Shown: positions 11,285 through 23,999, counted from the stretch's first letter. The stretch is DNA of 64,000 nucleotides from Mytilisepta virgata (GCA_028015205.1 CM051519.1:37863979-37927978); one strand, 5' to 3'. Notes: generated by a model from the letters alone, not told the origin. Program-made: numbers and translations.

Positions 11285-11710
11285 TGCCCGTCTTTAAAGA
11301 CGGGACGTATTATGGCTTATCGTATTTCCCCATGGCTATATCGACCTGCTGAGGCCTTCACAATTTCCCGTATTTCGGCACTGTGACGTCGTAAAGAGTT
11401 GACCCGACCCTAATATGAGCTGACCCGAATATATCAGCGACGTCATAATGTTTGACCCAACGTTGACCCGAATATATCAGGAAAACATCCGGTTATAGGC
11501 AGATGGCCATTGAAAAGTAAGAAATTCCATTAAGATTGCTAGTTAACAATACGATAAATTTATTATCAGGTTTTCTTCAAACAAATATTGTAAAATATAA
11601 GCCGCTCGACACAATATGAAGCTTTTTAGCTCGTTCGCTACGCTCACTCGCCGAAAAAGCTTCACATCGCGGCTGATATTTTACGATATACGCTTGCAGA
11701 AAACCTGATA
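11285..11710 (+). repeat. Dispersed repeat, partner of inverted copy at 18943-19345
   Basis: The sequence from ttatcgtatttccc to gcagaaaacctgata reappears in reverse complement at 18943-19345 with modest divergence. Inside is a foldback (aaatattgtaaaatataagc and gctgatattttacgatata) around gctcgttcgctacgctc. The outer part contains repeated cgaatatatcag/gacgtca motifs. It lies in an intron of paralogue B. The family name is unknown. Confidence 0.75.
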
Positions 11711-12657
11711 AAATGTACATACCGTTGTCCGTCCGTTGTACACACTTCGGACAATAATTCAAAAACGCTTTCAACAATTTTCATGACACTTTTGGTGAAT
11801 TGTTTATATCTATTGATGTAAGCACCCTTTCGATTTTTATAAATTTCCGATTTTACGTTTCGGAATAATGTGACTTTATTCATGAAAAAGGGGGGATTTC
11901 CCAGTTTTCGGACTATACGTCAAAAATGCTTTGAGCAATTTTCATGAAACTTTGGTGAATTGTTTATATCTATTGACGTAATCTCCCTTTTGTTTTATTT
12001 TTTTTTATATAAATTTCCGATATAACATTTCGGATTGGTGGAACTTTATTCGTTGAAAAATCGTCGAAAACTGTTTGGACGGTTATGGAATTTATTTGTT
12101 CAAATTTCGGAGTTATGGAACATTGTTCATTAAAAAAGGGGGAATTTTTCACATGTCACAGTGTATTTTCTGGACGACGGGCGTACCACGCGCTCATGGC
12201 GCAGCTGTTTATTAGCCCTAATATCCTACAGTTCATACAAATACTTCTTAAAGACAAGAAGAAACACACATGAAAATGCATTACTCCAAATTCCTTATGT
12301 CAATGAGTTTTAAAACTTCAACAGTACTCTAATGGAAATATTGGAAGACCAAAACAAAATGCTCGAGAATAGAGTGTAATGAGCCCAGACGACACCGTAA
12401 TTACAGAGGGAAAAACCTGGGGGAGCCTTTAATATAATGCCACGAATGTTGTTCAGATGAAAAATTACGTTGTACTAGTTTTCATGATTAAAGGCAATGT
12501 AGCACCTTTGTTTCATTTCTCATTTGCAGAAAAAAGATTATTTTTTTCGGAGTTAGGATCTTTCTATTTTCCTTTTTTTTCTGGCGTAAAAATAATTTCA
12601 CGTTTACATTGTCAAATTTTCATTTCACTTATATTTATAATGTTATTTTATTTTTAG

Positions 12658-12876
12658 GTATACGGGGAAATACATCAAAAACTTGGTTCATGCAAGGACA
12701 GCCTTGAGAAGATGCAAAGCGAAATTTCTGATAATAGCAGTAACATTAAGTTAAAAATAAGGAATTACTTCTTGTCAAAAAGAGTAGAAAAAATGACAGA
12801 CACAGATAGAAAAGAGCATGACAACTTGGCAGAACTGATAGCTAGATTTGCTACCTACAACAACAATATCCAGAAG
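12658..12876 (+). CDS. Paralogue B, exon (coiled-coil-like helices)
   Basis: A 219-nt exon (73 codons), phase 0 at both ends, between acceptor attttatttttag and donor cagaag/gtatag. The protein is rich in Glu, Lys, Ser and Asn with heptad-like hydrophobics (KLGSCKDSLEKMQSEISDNS and following), suggesting long helices. It continues in frame from 10848 and into 13269. No catalytic motif is visible; a structural or helical-bundle role is inference only. Confidence 0.7.
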
Positions 12877-13268
12877 GTATAGAAAGATATATTTTATCAC
12901 TAGCCTATAGGCGTATTCTGGAATCATTTAGGGAATAGTGTCATTTGAGAATACAGGTGATTCCTTGGGGGGGGGGAGCTGCTTCTGTAGCATTATTGTA
13001 GCCCACTCTTGTGTAAAACATGCTAAATGCCTATCCTACTCTCCTTATCCGACGGACTAGTATCGTCTATCGAGACCATATTTGACACAAATGTCGCCAT
13101 AGAATGGTCACCTAATTATTTGGTCCCTGAACTGATTTTGTTTTAGGACAAAATCGGACCGGATACAATGGTTTTCGATTCCAATGCACTACCACAGTGC
13201 TCTAAAAAGTTGGGTTTTTTATGTGTGGACGTTACGTGCGAAACCTAATGTGGACTGTCATTTTGCAG

Positions 13269-13375
13269 AGTGCAAAAGAAATAGAAACACAGACATTAAT
13301 GACCATTAGTGACAGAATCAGAACAATGCAGGACAATTTAAAGATGGTCATAAACAGCTGCGAAAAGAAGGATTG
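13269..13375 (+). CDS. Paralogue B, exon (helical)
   Basis: Begins after acceptor cattttgcag in phase 0 and reads SAKEIETQTLMTISDRIRTM then QDNLKMVINSCEKKDW. The end is ambiguous. A donor gattg/gtaata would leave phase 2, but ignoring it gives a TAA one codon later. The exon could therefore end one isoform. The next exon begins in phase 0, so a small exon is missing or this is a true end. Confidence 0.6.
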
Positions 13376-13868
13376 GTAATAAATAAGCCTTAATGAATAA
13401 AATAGTTATGCTATACGCGTGATATATATATGCAGTAGGCATTGAATGCTCAATACAAAAATTAGTTAGCGGTAAACAGAAAGTTCATCAATGCAGTAAT
13501 TTTAATTACTCCTTTGTAAATCTTTTGTTCAGAGTCCAAGAGATTTAAAAATCTCTTGTAAACCACAGGAATTCGAGCACTGGATTTAGTTTTTTCACTT
13601 TTTTGCTTGATAAAAACTTATTTCAGAGCGAATTAATTCCTTGATATATGTCCAAGCCTGCTGTTATAAATTAACATTTAAAAAAATGTATATATTTGTA
13701 GTAGGCTAATCGGGTTTGGACCTACATCACGGAATTTATAGATGAAATTATATTTCATCATGCAGAAAAGTGCAAAACTAGGTCCAGTTTTTAAGTGTGT
13801 GTTTTGTAAACAACATGTTAGGGATTTTAATTTCCCCAAATTATTCGGAAAAGAATATCAAAATACAG

Positions 13869-14009
13869 GTACCACATTGTTCAGAACTTTTGTCATTGTG
13901 TTTTAGAACGAAGTCTGTAGAAGATGCCATGGATTCGCTGTGTAGTGTAATAAATACCAAAGATTTCTACCATAATTTCAGTCAACATTACAGCTACCCG
14001 GATGTAAAG
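13869..14009 (+). CDS. Paralogue B, exon
   Basis: A 141-nt exon (47 codons), phase 0 at both ends, between acceptor atcaaaatacag and donor gtaaag/gtaata. It reads VPHCSELLSLCFRTKSVEDA and onward to YSYPDVK. It joins 14456 in frame. The frame is open and the composition is protein-like, with several Cys, His and Tyr. The domain is not recognised. Confidence 0.65.
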
Positions 14010-14455
14010 GTAATAAAAATATTGGGCTTTGGATGGAGAATTTGACAAAAAAAGGGATGCTCAAAAAGGTGAAGAAAAAGAAGGGCTCATAAATGTGGTG
14101 AGAATGTGAAAAGTGTCATGGATTCACACAATAGTGTATTTTGCTTGGAGGAAAAATAAAAAAAGACCCATTCTGTGGGTTGGATGACATTAATTGATTG
14201 GTATGTTATTGTTGACCTTTCCTGTTATCCATTTTGTTGTTTGTTCATGGATGCTTCCTTCACCTCTTTTCCAGATTCCAATACTATGCACATCTTTCTT
14301 TTTATGCATATATGATTTTTCAACATATATTTTCAAACTAACTACAATATAATTTTGAATACATAAATGAAATAAATTTGATTTTGTAAATATTTTTTTC
14401 CAAAAGTCATATTTCCATAAAGGAGTTAACTTTGTAATACACTTTTCTTTTGTAG

Positions 14456-14576
14456 GATGTTTTACTTAAATTGGGGAAGCAAACATACCTCCCAAGAGCC
14501 GTGCTAAAAGATCCCGATCAACTTCCTAAAAATTGTTCAGACACTGATTCTTTCATGCACAACTCCGACACTTGCT
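14456..14576 (+). CDS. Paralogue B, exon
   Basis: A 121-nt exon, phase 0 in and phase 1 out, between acceptor acttttcttttgtag and donor cttgct/gtgagt. It reads DVLLKLGKQTYLPRAVLKDP then a Cys-containing acidic stretch. Phases agree with both neighbours, so the exons from 13869 to 15852 form one continuous reading frame. Confidence 0.7.
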
Positions 14577-14982
14577 GTGAGTTTTCAAAGTCAATGACTT
14601 GTTGGTATATTGCATAGAATCAACGGTTTAAAAACAAAATTAACCAAACATTTGTGCTAAAAAGCTCATGAATCCAGTGGAGTTTTTTAATTGATTAATT
14701 TATTTTTCATAAAATTGAATTTTGAAAAATGAACTTGGTAAAAGGTGTGAGCTATTAGTTTAGATAATCTTCATGAACTTGTTGTTTGTAGTATGTAAAA
14801 CATCACCATTCCTCTCTTTAGTAAACCGATCCCTCGTCATGATTTTTATTATAGAAATTTGTGTAGCAACAGAGTAATTTTTTTCTTAAATTTATACATT
14901 TACAAATGCCCATTTACTGAGATGACTTGTATTTATTTTAGTGGAAACTTAATATAACAATATTTTTTCACAATCATTGTAG

Positions 14983-15069
14983 GTAATTTGTATGCATCTA
15001 AAGGTTTTTCATCAGTTATTGTGATGCCCAAGTCCAGACCTTTGAATGGAATCATAAACAATGAACAAG
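14983..15069 (+). CDS. Paralogue B, penultimate exon
   Basis: An 87-nt exon, phase 1 in and out, with acceptor atcattgtag and donor aacaag/gtatat. It reads NLYASKGFSSVIVMPKSRPL and onward and matches 841-927 of paralogue A in length, phase and sequence. Confidence 0.7.
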
Positions 15070-15110
15070 GTATATATATATATATCTTCGAATTCAGTCT
15101 TATTAAAATT

Positions 15111-15215
15111 AGATCTCTGCACTTTCTCCTGAATTGTTTTCATTCCGTTGTTTTCATGTCCCCCAAACACAACATGAAAACAACCTAATGAAAACAAGGA
15201 GCAAGTGTGGAGATC
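15111..15215. repeat. Intronic hairpin in paralogue B
   Basis: The arms gatctctgcactttctcct and its complement near 15195-15215 enclose a second inverted pair (tgttttcatg/catgaaaaca). The same structure occurs in the matching intron of paralogue A at about 970-1045. Confidence 0.6.
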
Positions 15216-15745
15216 TAATTTTAATTAAATTTGTTTAAACAGATCAATTTTGAAGCACCAAATGTGCGGGTTTATGAATCATAGCTCTCCCGTGATGCCC
15301 GAGGCCAGAAATATGGCAAACAAAAACTATATCTTGTAATATTTTTAGATTAGGATTAAATGCACAAGTAACAACAACAAAAACCACCTTTGAACAGAGG
15401 TTTGCAGATTCCTTTGCATGGATATTTTTAAAGGACCTCACAATGACAGCCAGTGAAATAGAAAGATATAGTTACTATACTTTTGAACTTGCACATGAAA
15501 TTTCTTCATTTCAAAATCTTCGACTGATATTAGTCAAAGTTTCCGACAACATTTCTGAAAGTTTTTTTCATAACATCTACAGCATACAGCATATTTGACT
15601 ATACAAGTTTTAATTTTTTTTTATGTTCTCAAAGTTTATTACAAGTTCATAAAAATTCAAGAATTTCAGGCTTCAGTTTTATCATGTCATGTAATGTCTG
15701 TAAGAATTGAATGTACTTTAGATTCCACATTCTTTCCACAATTAG

Positions 15746-15852
15746 AAGTGAAATGTAAATTGTGGCTGATGGCGAAATCTGTTGGATTCTGTTGGTACAG
15801 AAAACATCCTTATACCAGGAAAACATGGGGACTTATAAAAGTTGCTCGATAG
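15746..15852 (+). CDS. Paralogue B, last exon, shorter than in copy A
   Basis: Reads EVKCKLWLMAKSVGFCWYRK and onward to KVAR and a TAG at 15850-15852. Compared with copy A, the CAG codon of the CGG CAG GAT site is a TAG stop here, although nucleotide similarity continues past it. The acceptor also differs: A has ttcag/AATTAG, while here the CAG is CAC, so the AG five bases later is probably used and two codons are lost. Copy B may be a functional variant or the beginning of decay. Confidence 0.6.
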
Positions 15853-16059
15853 GATCATGTTGATAGGCACATACCTTCCATTCCGATGTTCATATTCTTT
15901 TACCAGAAATAAATTGTGTATATTTTCATACTTATATATCTTATTGTTACAAGTTGTTTGTTTGTATTTGTATTCAAAATTGAGTGGCATTATTTTTTAT
16001 TGTTTCGTTTGTTTACAAATCTATGCCAAAATTTTCTTGTTATTGTCACAGTCAGGTGT

Positions 16060-16540
16060 GTACCTTGAAATGAAATTAAATGCACTAGCTGTTGTATGTG
16101 AGATACAGGTGGAAACATTAGGTTTATATTGCATATACCATACAACTATGTTAAAAATTCAACAGATAACAATCAACAAAGACACCCCACCTTCTCCAAA
16201 AAATAAATAAATGGATGATTTCTTCCTTACAGGTGGAAAGTTCAAAATTTAGCAACGGGGTAATGACATACATTTTAAAAAAAAATGGAAAATTACACAT
16301 TTGATCAATTTTATATTCAATAAAATAAAATGTTTGATATACGAACAATTTTTTAAAACCCTCCAATAAATATATAAATATATCAAATCTGAAACTGCAT
16401 CCTATAAGAAAAACCCGTATAGCAACACATTTATGACACAATACAAAGTTCTCATTACATCATTTGCCAAACAGCAGTAAACGCCCCCCCCCCCCCCCCA
16501 AAAAAAAAACAAAAACAAAAAAACAAACAGTAACTAATAA
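16060..16540. other. Non-coding stretch with poly-C/poly-A tract
   Basis: No exon is seen. A run of about 17 C followed by A-rich sequence lies at 16483-16530. Confidence 0.5.
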
Positions 16541-17075
16541 AACCTAATCATGAAAATTGGATGTGAATCACAGGATCATGACAATGAGGTCAAGGTCAGG
16601 TAAAGTATGCCAAACACTTGCATGTGCACATTGCAAAGAAATATATACAACCTAAAGACAGTTGAACTATCACTTACAATTACTACAAATCGAATTTAAT
16701 CACGAACACTGGATGTGAATCACTGAATCGTGAAAATAATGTCAATATCAGGTGACATATGTCAGACACCCATGTACACAATTCGAGGGTTATACAGACC
16801 AACTACAGCTGAGCATCACTTACAGTTACTGAGAAATAGACCTAATCACCAATCATAATGAACAACGAAATGGATAACAGGAAATGTCAACAATGACGTA
16901 CCAATCAACAGACAGAACCCCGAACAAAAAATATTAAACGAATCACGTGGAAATGATGTCATGGTCAGGTGACATGCCTGAAACCCATCTACATATTTCA
17001 AGGAATATACAGATCAAATATAGTTGAATTATGACATTTAGTTATTGAGAACTTATGCACCTAATCACGAAACCT
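16541..17075. repeat. Degenerate satellite-like tandem repeat, about 152-bp unit
   Basis: The motifs ggatgtgaatcac, aggtgacatatg, ttatacagacc and acttacagttactgag recur in order. The first two copies are 152 bp apart (16559 and 16711). A third, with an insertion, begins near 16925. Copies are strongly diverged. Confidence 0.65.
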
Positions 17076-17159
17076 TGAAAAGTCGTGAAGAATAAGAAAA
17101 AGTAGTTCAGAGAAATAAAACTAATGAACATTTAACCACACTAATTTTTGGATGTGGGT

Positions 17160-17420
17160 CATGGTGACTCAAATATAAAATAACAATCCAAAGATAATCT
17201 AATATCTAATATTAGATATAGTTAATTTATACTATGCTGTATACGACGCATTTCAAAGAGTTACCTCTCATGAGCAGCATTAAAACCGAAACATTTGGAA
17301 GACCAAAAACCAAACTTGTTTTAAACAAGAAGTACTCATAACCAAAAATACCGAAATATGAAGCTAAACTTCAATTAAGGAGATCTACCATGTGCAATAC
17401 AAGGAATGAACCCTTAGTAA
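17160..17420 (+). repeat. Dispersed repeat, inverted partner at 52090-52320
   Basis: The blocks tatactatgctgtatacgac, gagttacctctcatgagcag and aaggagatctaccatgtgca reappear as reverse complement near 52118-52310. The type of element was not determined. Confidence 0.7.
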
Positions 17421-18580
17421 TTCTATTATTTTTGAATTTTGCTAAATACTGGTAATTTCTATAACAAATCAATGAATAATCATGTTAGACAAATCTGACG
17501 ACTGGGTTGGATATAACTGCACAATGTTCTTGGGATGGGATTACAATACATTAACACAAGTGGCTTCTGAATATGGTCAAATGAAGCACAGTAAAGTAAA
17601 TATGCATTGAAAGTCGGCATATACATATTATTATCATTTCACCCAAGGCTTCTTAGAAATGGACCTAAATGCAAAAACTAAGTAACATAATGAGATACAA
17701 GACATTACTATATGGCTATAACATTTTTCGTCTGTCATTGGCTAAAAGCATAGGGAATCCTTTGTTTGAAAATGTGAAAATCAAAATGATGATTACATGC
17801 AATGAGTGTCGTGATGTACCAAATATAGTAAGGGGGAAATCCTAGTGTTCATATGTCATGTATGTATTTCTAAAATTTAAAGCGATAAAAGTAATGAACC
17901 AATCAGCTGTCTCGTGACATTAAACTGCCCAATCATCGTTTTCTATAACATGTATAATATATTTCACTGTAGCAGACGACAAGAAACAAAACGTCAAAAC
18001 GCCCATGCTGGCCAATTGTTCTGAAATGAAACGTTTTTTCTCAAATTTTCACCAAATTTAACAGTCTCTCGACCCGTGTTGGAAAAATTGATAATCTCAC
18101 TACTGTCTGGACACTTCAGTTCATAAAATGGATTTTTAGCATTTTGAAAGACTAAACGTTAGAATTATTAGACAATCTTTTGTAGGTTAATTAACCTTAT
18201 TGAGTCGTCCAAGAAAACATAATCAAAGTACTGAAGTACTGTTTACTCGGATGGCCTTATGATCTGATTTCCAATTTTGATAGTATAATTCAAATGTTGA
18301 CTGTTCCCCATAGACTTTCGCAACATGTACAGTATAGTGATTCTGAAGATTCATAGTCACTAGAATATAGGGGCCAAGCCAAAAAATTGCCATGCGAATG
18401 CTAATACTTTACTGTTTATGTACTTAATATGGTTAAAGGTTGATATTGTTTACAATGTCGATTTCATGTTGGCTCACTTCTTTCACAATCAGAGGTTCAT
18501 TTAGGGATTATAAATAAATTTATGTTGCCATTTAAATGGCTATCAATGTAGTATTTTGAGTTGCAGTATAAAAAACAATA
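17421..18580. other. AT-rich stretch with no recognised content
   Basis: No exon, terminal repeat or RNA gene is visible on either strand. Confidence 0.4.
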
Positions 18581-18707
18581 TTAGATCAATGTCAGTAAAA
18601 TATAAACTTTTTTTGTATTCGGCACGAACCGTAGAAGGGCAAAACTCGCCCTTCAAGGTTTCTTGGCCTCATACAAAAATGTTTATATTTTTCTGACATT
18701 GACCTAA
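18581..18707. repeat. Foldback hairpin, MITE-like
   Basis: The arms ttagatcaatgtcagtaaaa and ttttctgacattgacctaa are near-perfect complements. A central inverted pair (gaagggc/gcccttc) completes a hairpin of about 127 bp. It has no coding capacity. Confidence 0.75.
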
Positions 18708-18942
18708 ATGTTACTCAACTTGCCAACAATGTAAATATAGTTACACCCAACTTGTCAACAATGTATATATAGCTGCACCCAACTTGGCAGCAATGTATAT
18801 AGCTGCACCCAAACATGGCAATAAATTATGGAATGAATATATTTAGAACAATCTTGAAAAACGAGGGTATATTATAAATATATATCTGTTTTTACTTTTG
18901 TAACTGTTCCCATCTTTTCCCCCATTGTATCTGTATATATTA

Positions 18943-19345
18943 TCAGGTTTTCTGCAAACGTATATCGTAAAATATCAGCCGCCAAACACAATGTGACGCT
19001 TTTTCGGCGAGTGAGCGTAGCGAACGAGCCAAAAAAGCTTCATATTGTGTCAAGCGGCTTATATTTTACAATATTTGTTTGAACAAAACTTGATGATAAA
19101 TTTATCGTATTGTTAACTAGCAATCTTAATGGAATTTCTTACTTTTCAATGGCCATCCGCCTATAACCGGATGTTGACCTGATATATTCGGGTCAACGTA
19201 GGGTCAAACATTATGACGTCGCTGATATATTCGGGTCAGCTCATATTAGGGTCGGGTCAACTCTTTACGACGTCACAGTGCCGAAATACGGGAAATTCTG
19301 AAGGCCTCAGCAGGTCGATATAGGCATAGGGAAATACGATAATAT
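18943..19345 (-). repeat. Dispersed repeat, inverted copy of 11285-11710
   Basis: Reverse-complement match to 11285-11710, including the foldback around gagcgtagcgaacgagc. The two copies are about 7.3 kb apart, face each other and could recombine to invert the intervening DNA. Confidence 0.75.
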
Positions 19346-21116
19346 CTAATATATGTCTGTTGCTCATAATATAGCAACAGTTTTTATCCATCATAAACTT
19401 GAGTAAATTGCCAGTAATTTTTTTTTTTTTTTTTTCAGAATTAATAACTTGATAACTATTAATCATTTGAGGTCTTTGACGTTTTTGGCAATATATGATG
19501 TTCTGACTTTACATAGAACAACTTATGTAAAAATTTAAATTCAAAATCGAAATACATGTAGTATGAATTGTCCTTATAATGAACTATATTGATGTGTATC
19601 CGTAACTATCACAGATGCATATTTTTTATCACAGAGTCTGCTCTTATGACACGTACCGAATGCTGCTTTAGAGCATTTTTAGGTGTTATGGAAACTTTTA
19701 CATTTAATGCATAATGCATAAATATATTAACTATTTAGATAAAATATAGCAAGAGCACAAGTTTTAACATAGATATGATAGGTATAGATGTGCACAATAT
19801 TCTCCAATTTATTTCATATATTTCCATGCAAACAGGGATAATTGGAATACCACAATTCTCATATACCGTATGTTTAAAACCTTAAAAATGTAGTCAGATC
19901 ATTTGGCATGTGTATTGATACATGTACGTTTTTCTTCATAGTTTTAGACATGGGATATATGTATAGCAACACCCGACACTTCTGTAATAACAGCTGCAAA
20001 CGACATAGTTTTGTCAAGTATCATCTGAGCGGATGCATCCTTATTTTTGGATCATCGAGGATCATCGAGGATCATCTCGGGCGTAGCATCCTCATTGTTA
20101 CACATTTGGATCCCGCTTGTCTTGATATCTATTACACATTCTTCTAACAAGCAATTCAGTATGAATTGTCTTCTTCTTGTTCATAACCTATTAATTGGCA
20201 GATGTGTGTTTTCTCTGGAGGGGATGTCTAAATCTATAAGTATAAAGATATATGTATAGTTTCTGAACTAGAAGTATTCCTGGTGAAATTAAGATAAAAG
20301 TATGGTCAATTTTTGTTCGCCTAATTATATAGCCATGATTAACATGCTCAGCTTATACACATGTATCCGAGTAACCTAATTTGTCAATACTCAACTTTGC
20401 TCTAGTATATAGCACTTCTCATTCATATATATCTGTAGTGTAGAATCAATACAATATATAAAGATTAAAATTCTCTGTGAAATTATCAAGGCTCAATATC
20501 ACTCTAACATTATATAGCACTGATCATCTTAGTCATAAGCCCAAGTCAGGTTTGTCTGTAATATAGTTTAGCATGCTCATATTATATCATACTACTGCTC
20601 TAATATAAGGCTCACGTATGCTCAAAATATATCACTGATCATCTTCTCAAATATATGTGCTCAATTTAGTTAGGCTTGACATGCTCAAGTAACACATCAT
20701 TATTGACCTACATTATAAAAGATTAGTTATGAGTTAGCTCATATATAGCACTGATAAAGTACACCTATGCTGAATTCAGGTTCTCTCCCAAAAATACATA
20801 TATTTGCATGTATTCCAGAATATTATTATTTAAGTATGATAAATTTAAGTTGCATTTATATAAAAATATTTCTGGATTGTTACATATGTAGGAAATTGAT
20901 CACTAATTGTAACCAATGTTACCATATACATGTTGCACCTGCACACACAAACATTATTCGTACATTATGGAACGATTATTTAACTTAATATATTTTAAGA
21001 AATGAGGAAAATGGCCAGGTATGGTACATCATAATTATATATAAATATACTAAATAAATAAATGATTTGGAAAATACTTTGAAGGTATAAAAAGTCATGA
21101 GATTTCCGAATACAAT
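19346..21116. other. AT-rich stretch with short tandem motifs
   Basis: No gene is seen. A short triplication of ggatcatcga lies at about 20048-20078. A loose recurrence of tatatagcactgatcat lies across 20400-20770. Confidence 0.45.
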
Positions 21117-21290
21117 TAGGTTCTATCCGGGCACTCTGGTTTAAAACCTTGGTTCCATCCGGGTCTTTTGGTTCTGAACCTTGGTTCTATCCGGGTTCTT
21201 TGGTTCGAAACCATGGTAACAGGTTCAACATCCGGGTTGTTTGGTTATAGGAACCCAACTACTTGGTTCTATCCGGTTTCTTTTCTAATA
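21117..21290. repeat. Minisatellite, about 30-35-bp unit
   Basis: The phrase ggttctatccgggttctttg recurs with variants at about 21119, 21151, 21182 and 21263, separated by variants of ttggttcgaaacca. Confidence 0.65.
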
Positions 21291-21814
21291 TTCCCGTTGA
21301 ACTTTGAGAAGATGTCCGCAAGTATCCGAATAAAGAGATAAAGTAGGTCAAAGACGCTTATCTTGTTTTATATCATTTATACATTTCAGCATCGCCGGAA
21401 AATGGAGCTGTAAGGTAAATACCTTCTCCTTTTTATTATTTAATATGGGAACTGGACAAAAATATAACATCGTATATATTTATATCAACCAAAATATACA
21501 GTATATCTAACATCCGTTTTTAGAATCAGAGTCGTTCCGTTTTCATTTATTTTTCACTACTCATCCCTCATTTCATAAACATACAAATAAATAAATAGAT
21601 ATTAGAAACTTAAAATGTGGGCCTCTATATAGAAGGTATGATACATAATGCATAGTTCATAACGACCCTAAGTTGAAAAGCAACAATCGATTGTTTCGAT
21701 TTTTATTATTTTTGTACTATATATAAGAAGCTCTTTTTGAAAAAAAAATCTGCTCACACATTGAAATTCTCCCAACATGTTAATGATGTCATAAAGTTAG
21801 CTATATATAGGCAG

Positions 21815-22003
21815 CTACAAGCCTGCACGTGAAAGATCTAGCGATATTCCGAATATTTTGTTTGCAATCTTGGCTCCCTCGTTGGCAACGCTTTCTACCG
21901 AATTTAACATTGAGGAAAATTGTGATGTTTGAATAGACACGAATGTTCTACAATTGGCTAAATGTGCCTCAACCTCTGGTTTTGAAAAGCTATCACTTTT
22001 CAC
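21815..22003 (-). CDS. Possible exon, unrecognised
   Basis: A 62-codon open stretch with amphipathic helical character (SSMLNSVESVANEGAKIANK) and protein-like composition, ending in TAG. It has no ATG: the open frame begins at a GTG after a stop. No clear acceptor was found. It could be the last exon of a - strand gene or a relic. Confidence 0.25.
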   Translation of the reverse strand: MKSDSFSKPEVEAHLANCRTFVSIQTSQFSSMLNSVESVANEGAKIANKIFGISLDLSRAGL

Positions 22004-23562
22004 AATTTTACTTTATTCATTTTGAAAAAACGACATTCAAAAGGTCAACCATTCTAATTAGTTAACAAATACAGCTGTGATTTAAAGAATCGGTATTTCA
22101 AAGATGTGGGTCAACACAGTGTGGATCAATTACGTCCGCGTCAATGAATTGAGACAAAACTGTGTGTATGTACGTTTATATTTCTATTTATAGATCGTAT
22201 GCCACAAGAAACTGCAGTAAGAAGTGTAAAAAATGGATTATTTTTAATTACAAAATATTTTTTAATATGTATGCAGTTCAAGCAGTATTCATTGACAAAA
22301 ATCCATTTTTTCAAGTACTTTTTTGTTGATCTTAACTAAATTAATTTCTGGGCTAAAGATAGCTAGACGGATCGAGGCACGGGACTGTGGAAAAATTAAA
22401 AAATTAAAAGTTTCGTTTTGAATTGTTTTTATTCTTATTTTCGTCTATTAGAAATCCAGGAAAAAATATTCTATTTCAACCGAATCTTAACAAATTTAAT
22501 TTGAATTCAATTTTCACTTTAATTTCCCTTTTTTTAAATGTAGTTTGGTTTGCAGGATTCCAAATTCATACTTCTTATCTTATGCCGCTGAATAAATTTC
22601 TATTTAATGTTGAAAACTTCTCGGAAAACTTACATCCATGTTAAATCTATAATACATAACTTTATACCGCACAAACACTGTTTAGGTGTGACGAGACATT
22701 TACTGGCATTTACCGTGAAAAAAAAGACAGTGTAATCCTATCACCTGAAAATTTATGTTTAAAATTAAATATTTCAATTAGCCTACGTTTATGGCCTGGC
22801 ATCTCCAATGTCGTCGTCCGTCGTAGACACACCCGTCGGCGGAACTGGTGGTGGGAGTTTTATTGTTGAAATATTGTTTTTCAAATTTTATGTATAAAAA
22901 TTCCGAATTGTATGATATACATGTACTGTAAAAAAAATCCTTGAAATGCAATTTCAACTAAGAATGGCCGACCTATGCATTATTATATGATAGGAATGGA
23001 GAAATAAATACAGTCAGGGACACTGCGTCGTCTTTCTTTTTTAAAGATAGTGTTTGTTTATATTGTCCCGGTGAACCTTTGAATATGCGTCTGTAGCGAT
23101 ACATTTTAAACATTGACTTGAATCACATGGTGTTTTTTCTTAAGTAACTTACGCTAGACATTGTAATATTATTTATAAATTACAGTCAAGAATAGCAACT
23201 AGTTAACATCTTTCATTGAAAAAATTTATTAAATGATTTTTTTTTTTTTTTTTTTTTATAGAAAAATACATTAAATTACGTCGTATATTATTTTATATAA
23301 ACGGTCAAACTTGTTAAATATGTATAAATCACAAATAACAGTGTGATAATGTTACAGCTCTTTTCCGATTAAAACTGCATTATATTCGCTCATGAAAATC
23401 ATTTACAATTAACATGGTTTCGAAATCTGAAAGGGAGGACACGGTTGTCAACCCAAACTACATACTTATCAGCTGATATCCAAGATGGCGATAGGGAAGC
23501 CGGAAGAAAAATTGTACCCGATTCAATAATTACTGCTTTCCTTTGACAATATCTCGTTAATA
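22004..23562. other. AT-rich stretch between repeats
   Basis: No exon is seen. A T-run lies at 23238-23258. Nothing marks a promoter or RNA gene. Confidence 0.4.
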
Positions 23563-23610
23563 TCGGGCGAAGCCCGGTTAAGTGTAGAAGATGGATCTCA
23601 AATCCAGATA
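23563..23610. repeat. Inverted fragment of the foldback-repeat loop
   Basis: This segment (atatcgggcgaagcccggtt and following) is close to the reverse complement of the loop sequence at 23931-23974. A third piece of the same repeat family therefore abuts the left end of the composite element. Confidence 0.6.
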
Positions 23611-23647
23611 ATATGGAGTAGGCTTTAGCCTAAAATCGGGCGAAGCC
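23611..23647 (+). repeat. Left terminal inverted repeat of composite
   Basis: Exact 37-bp inverted match to 29989-30025. It contains the small internal palindromes ggctttagcc and cgggcgaagcc. No clear target-site duplication outside was identified. Confidence 0.85.
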
Positions 23648-23674
23648 AGTCAGTCGTCATGTAAACACGGCCAT

Positions 23675-23999
23675 ATTGGAAGCCGTTGTTATGGTGTCAT
23701 ATTTGTAGGTCATTGAAGAAATTTTCGAATAAAGTTCCCAATGCGCAAAAAAAGTCGGTGGAAAAATATATCGTATATAAATTATGTTTTGGTAATCGCC
23801 AAAACATAATTTCTTTTTAAGTTTGTGAAAGTGCGAAAATATTTTAACCGGAAGTCGCGCTGTATTTTTGAGGGTTTCTGGGATAGATTTACAAATGCTA
23901 CTTCCGGTTTGAAACTACAGTCTACTTGATATCTGGATTTGAGACCCATATTCTACACTTAGTCGGGCTTCGGCCGATATCAAGTAGACTGTAGTTTCA
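23675..23999 (+). repeat. 325-bp direct repeat, left copy
   Basis: Matches 29364-29688 with no difference seen by eye. It contains one foldback arm (to 23934), a 40-bp loop and the first 25 bases of the opposite arm. Confidence 0.85.
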
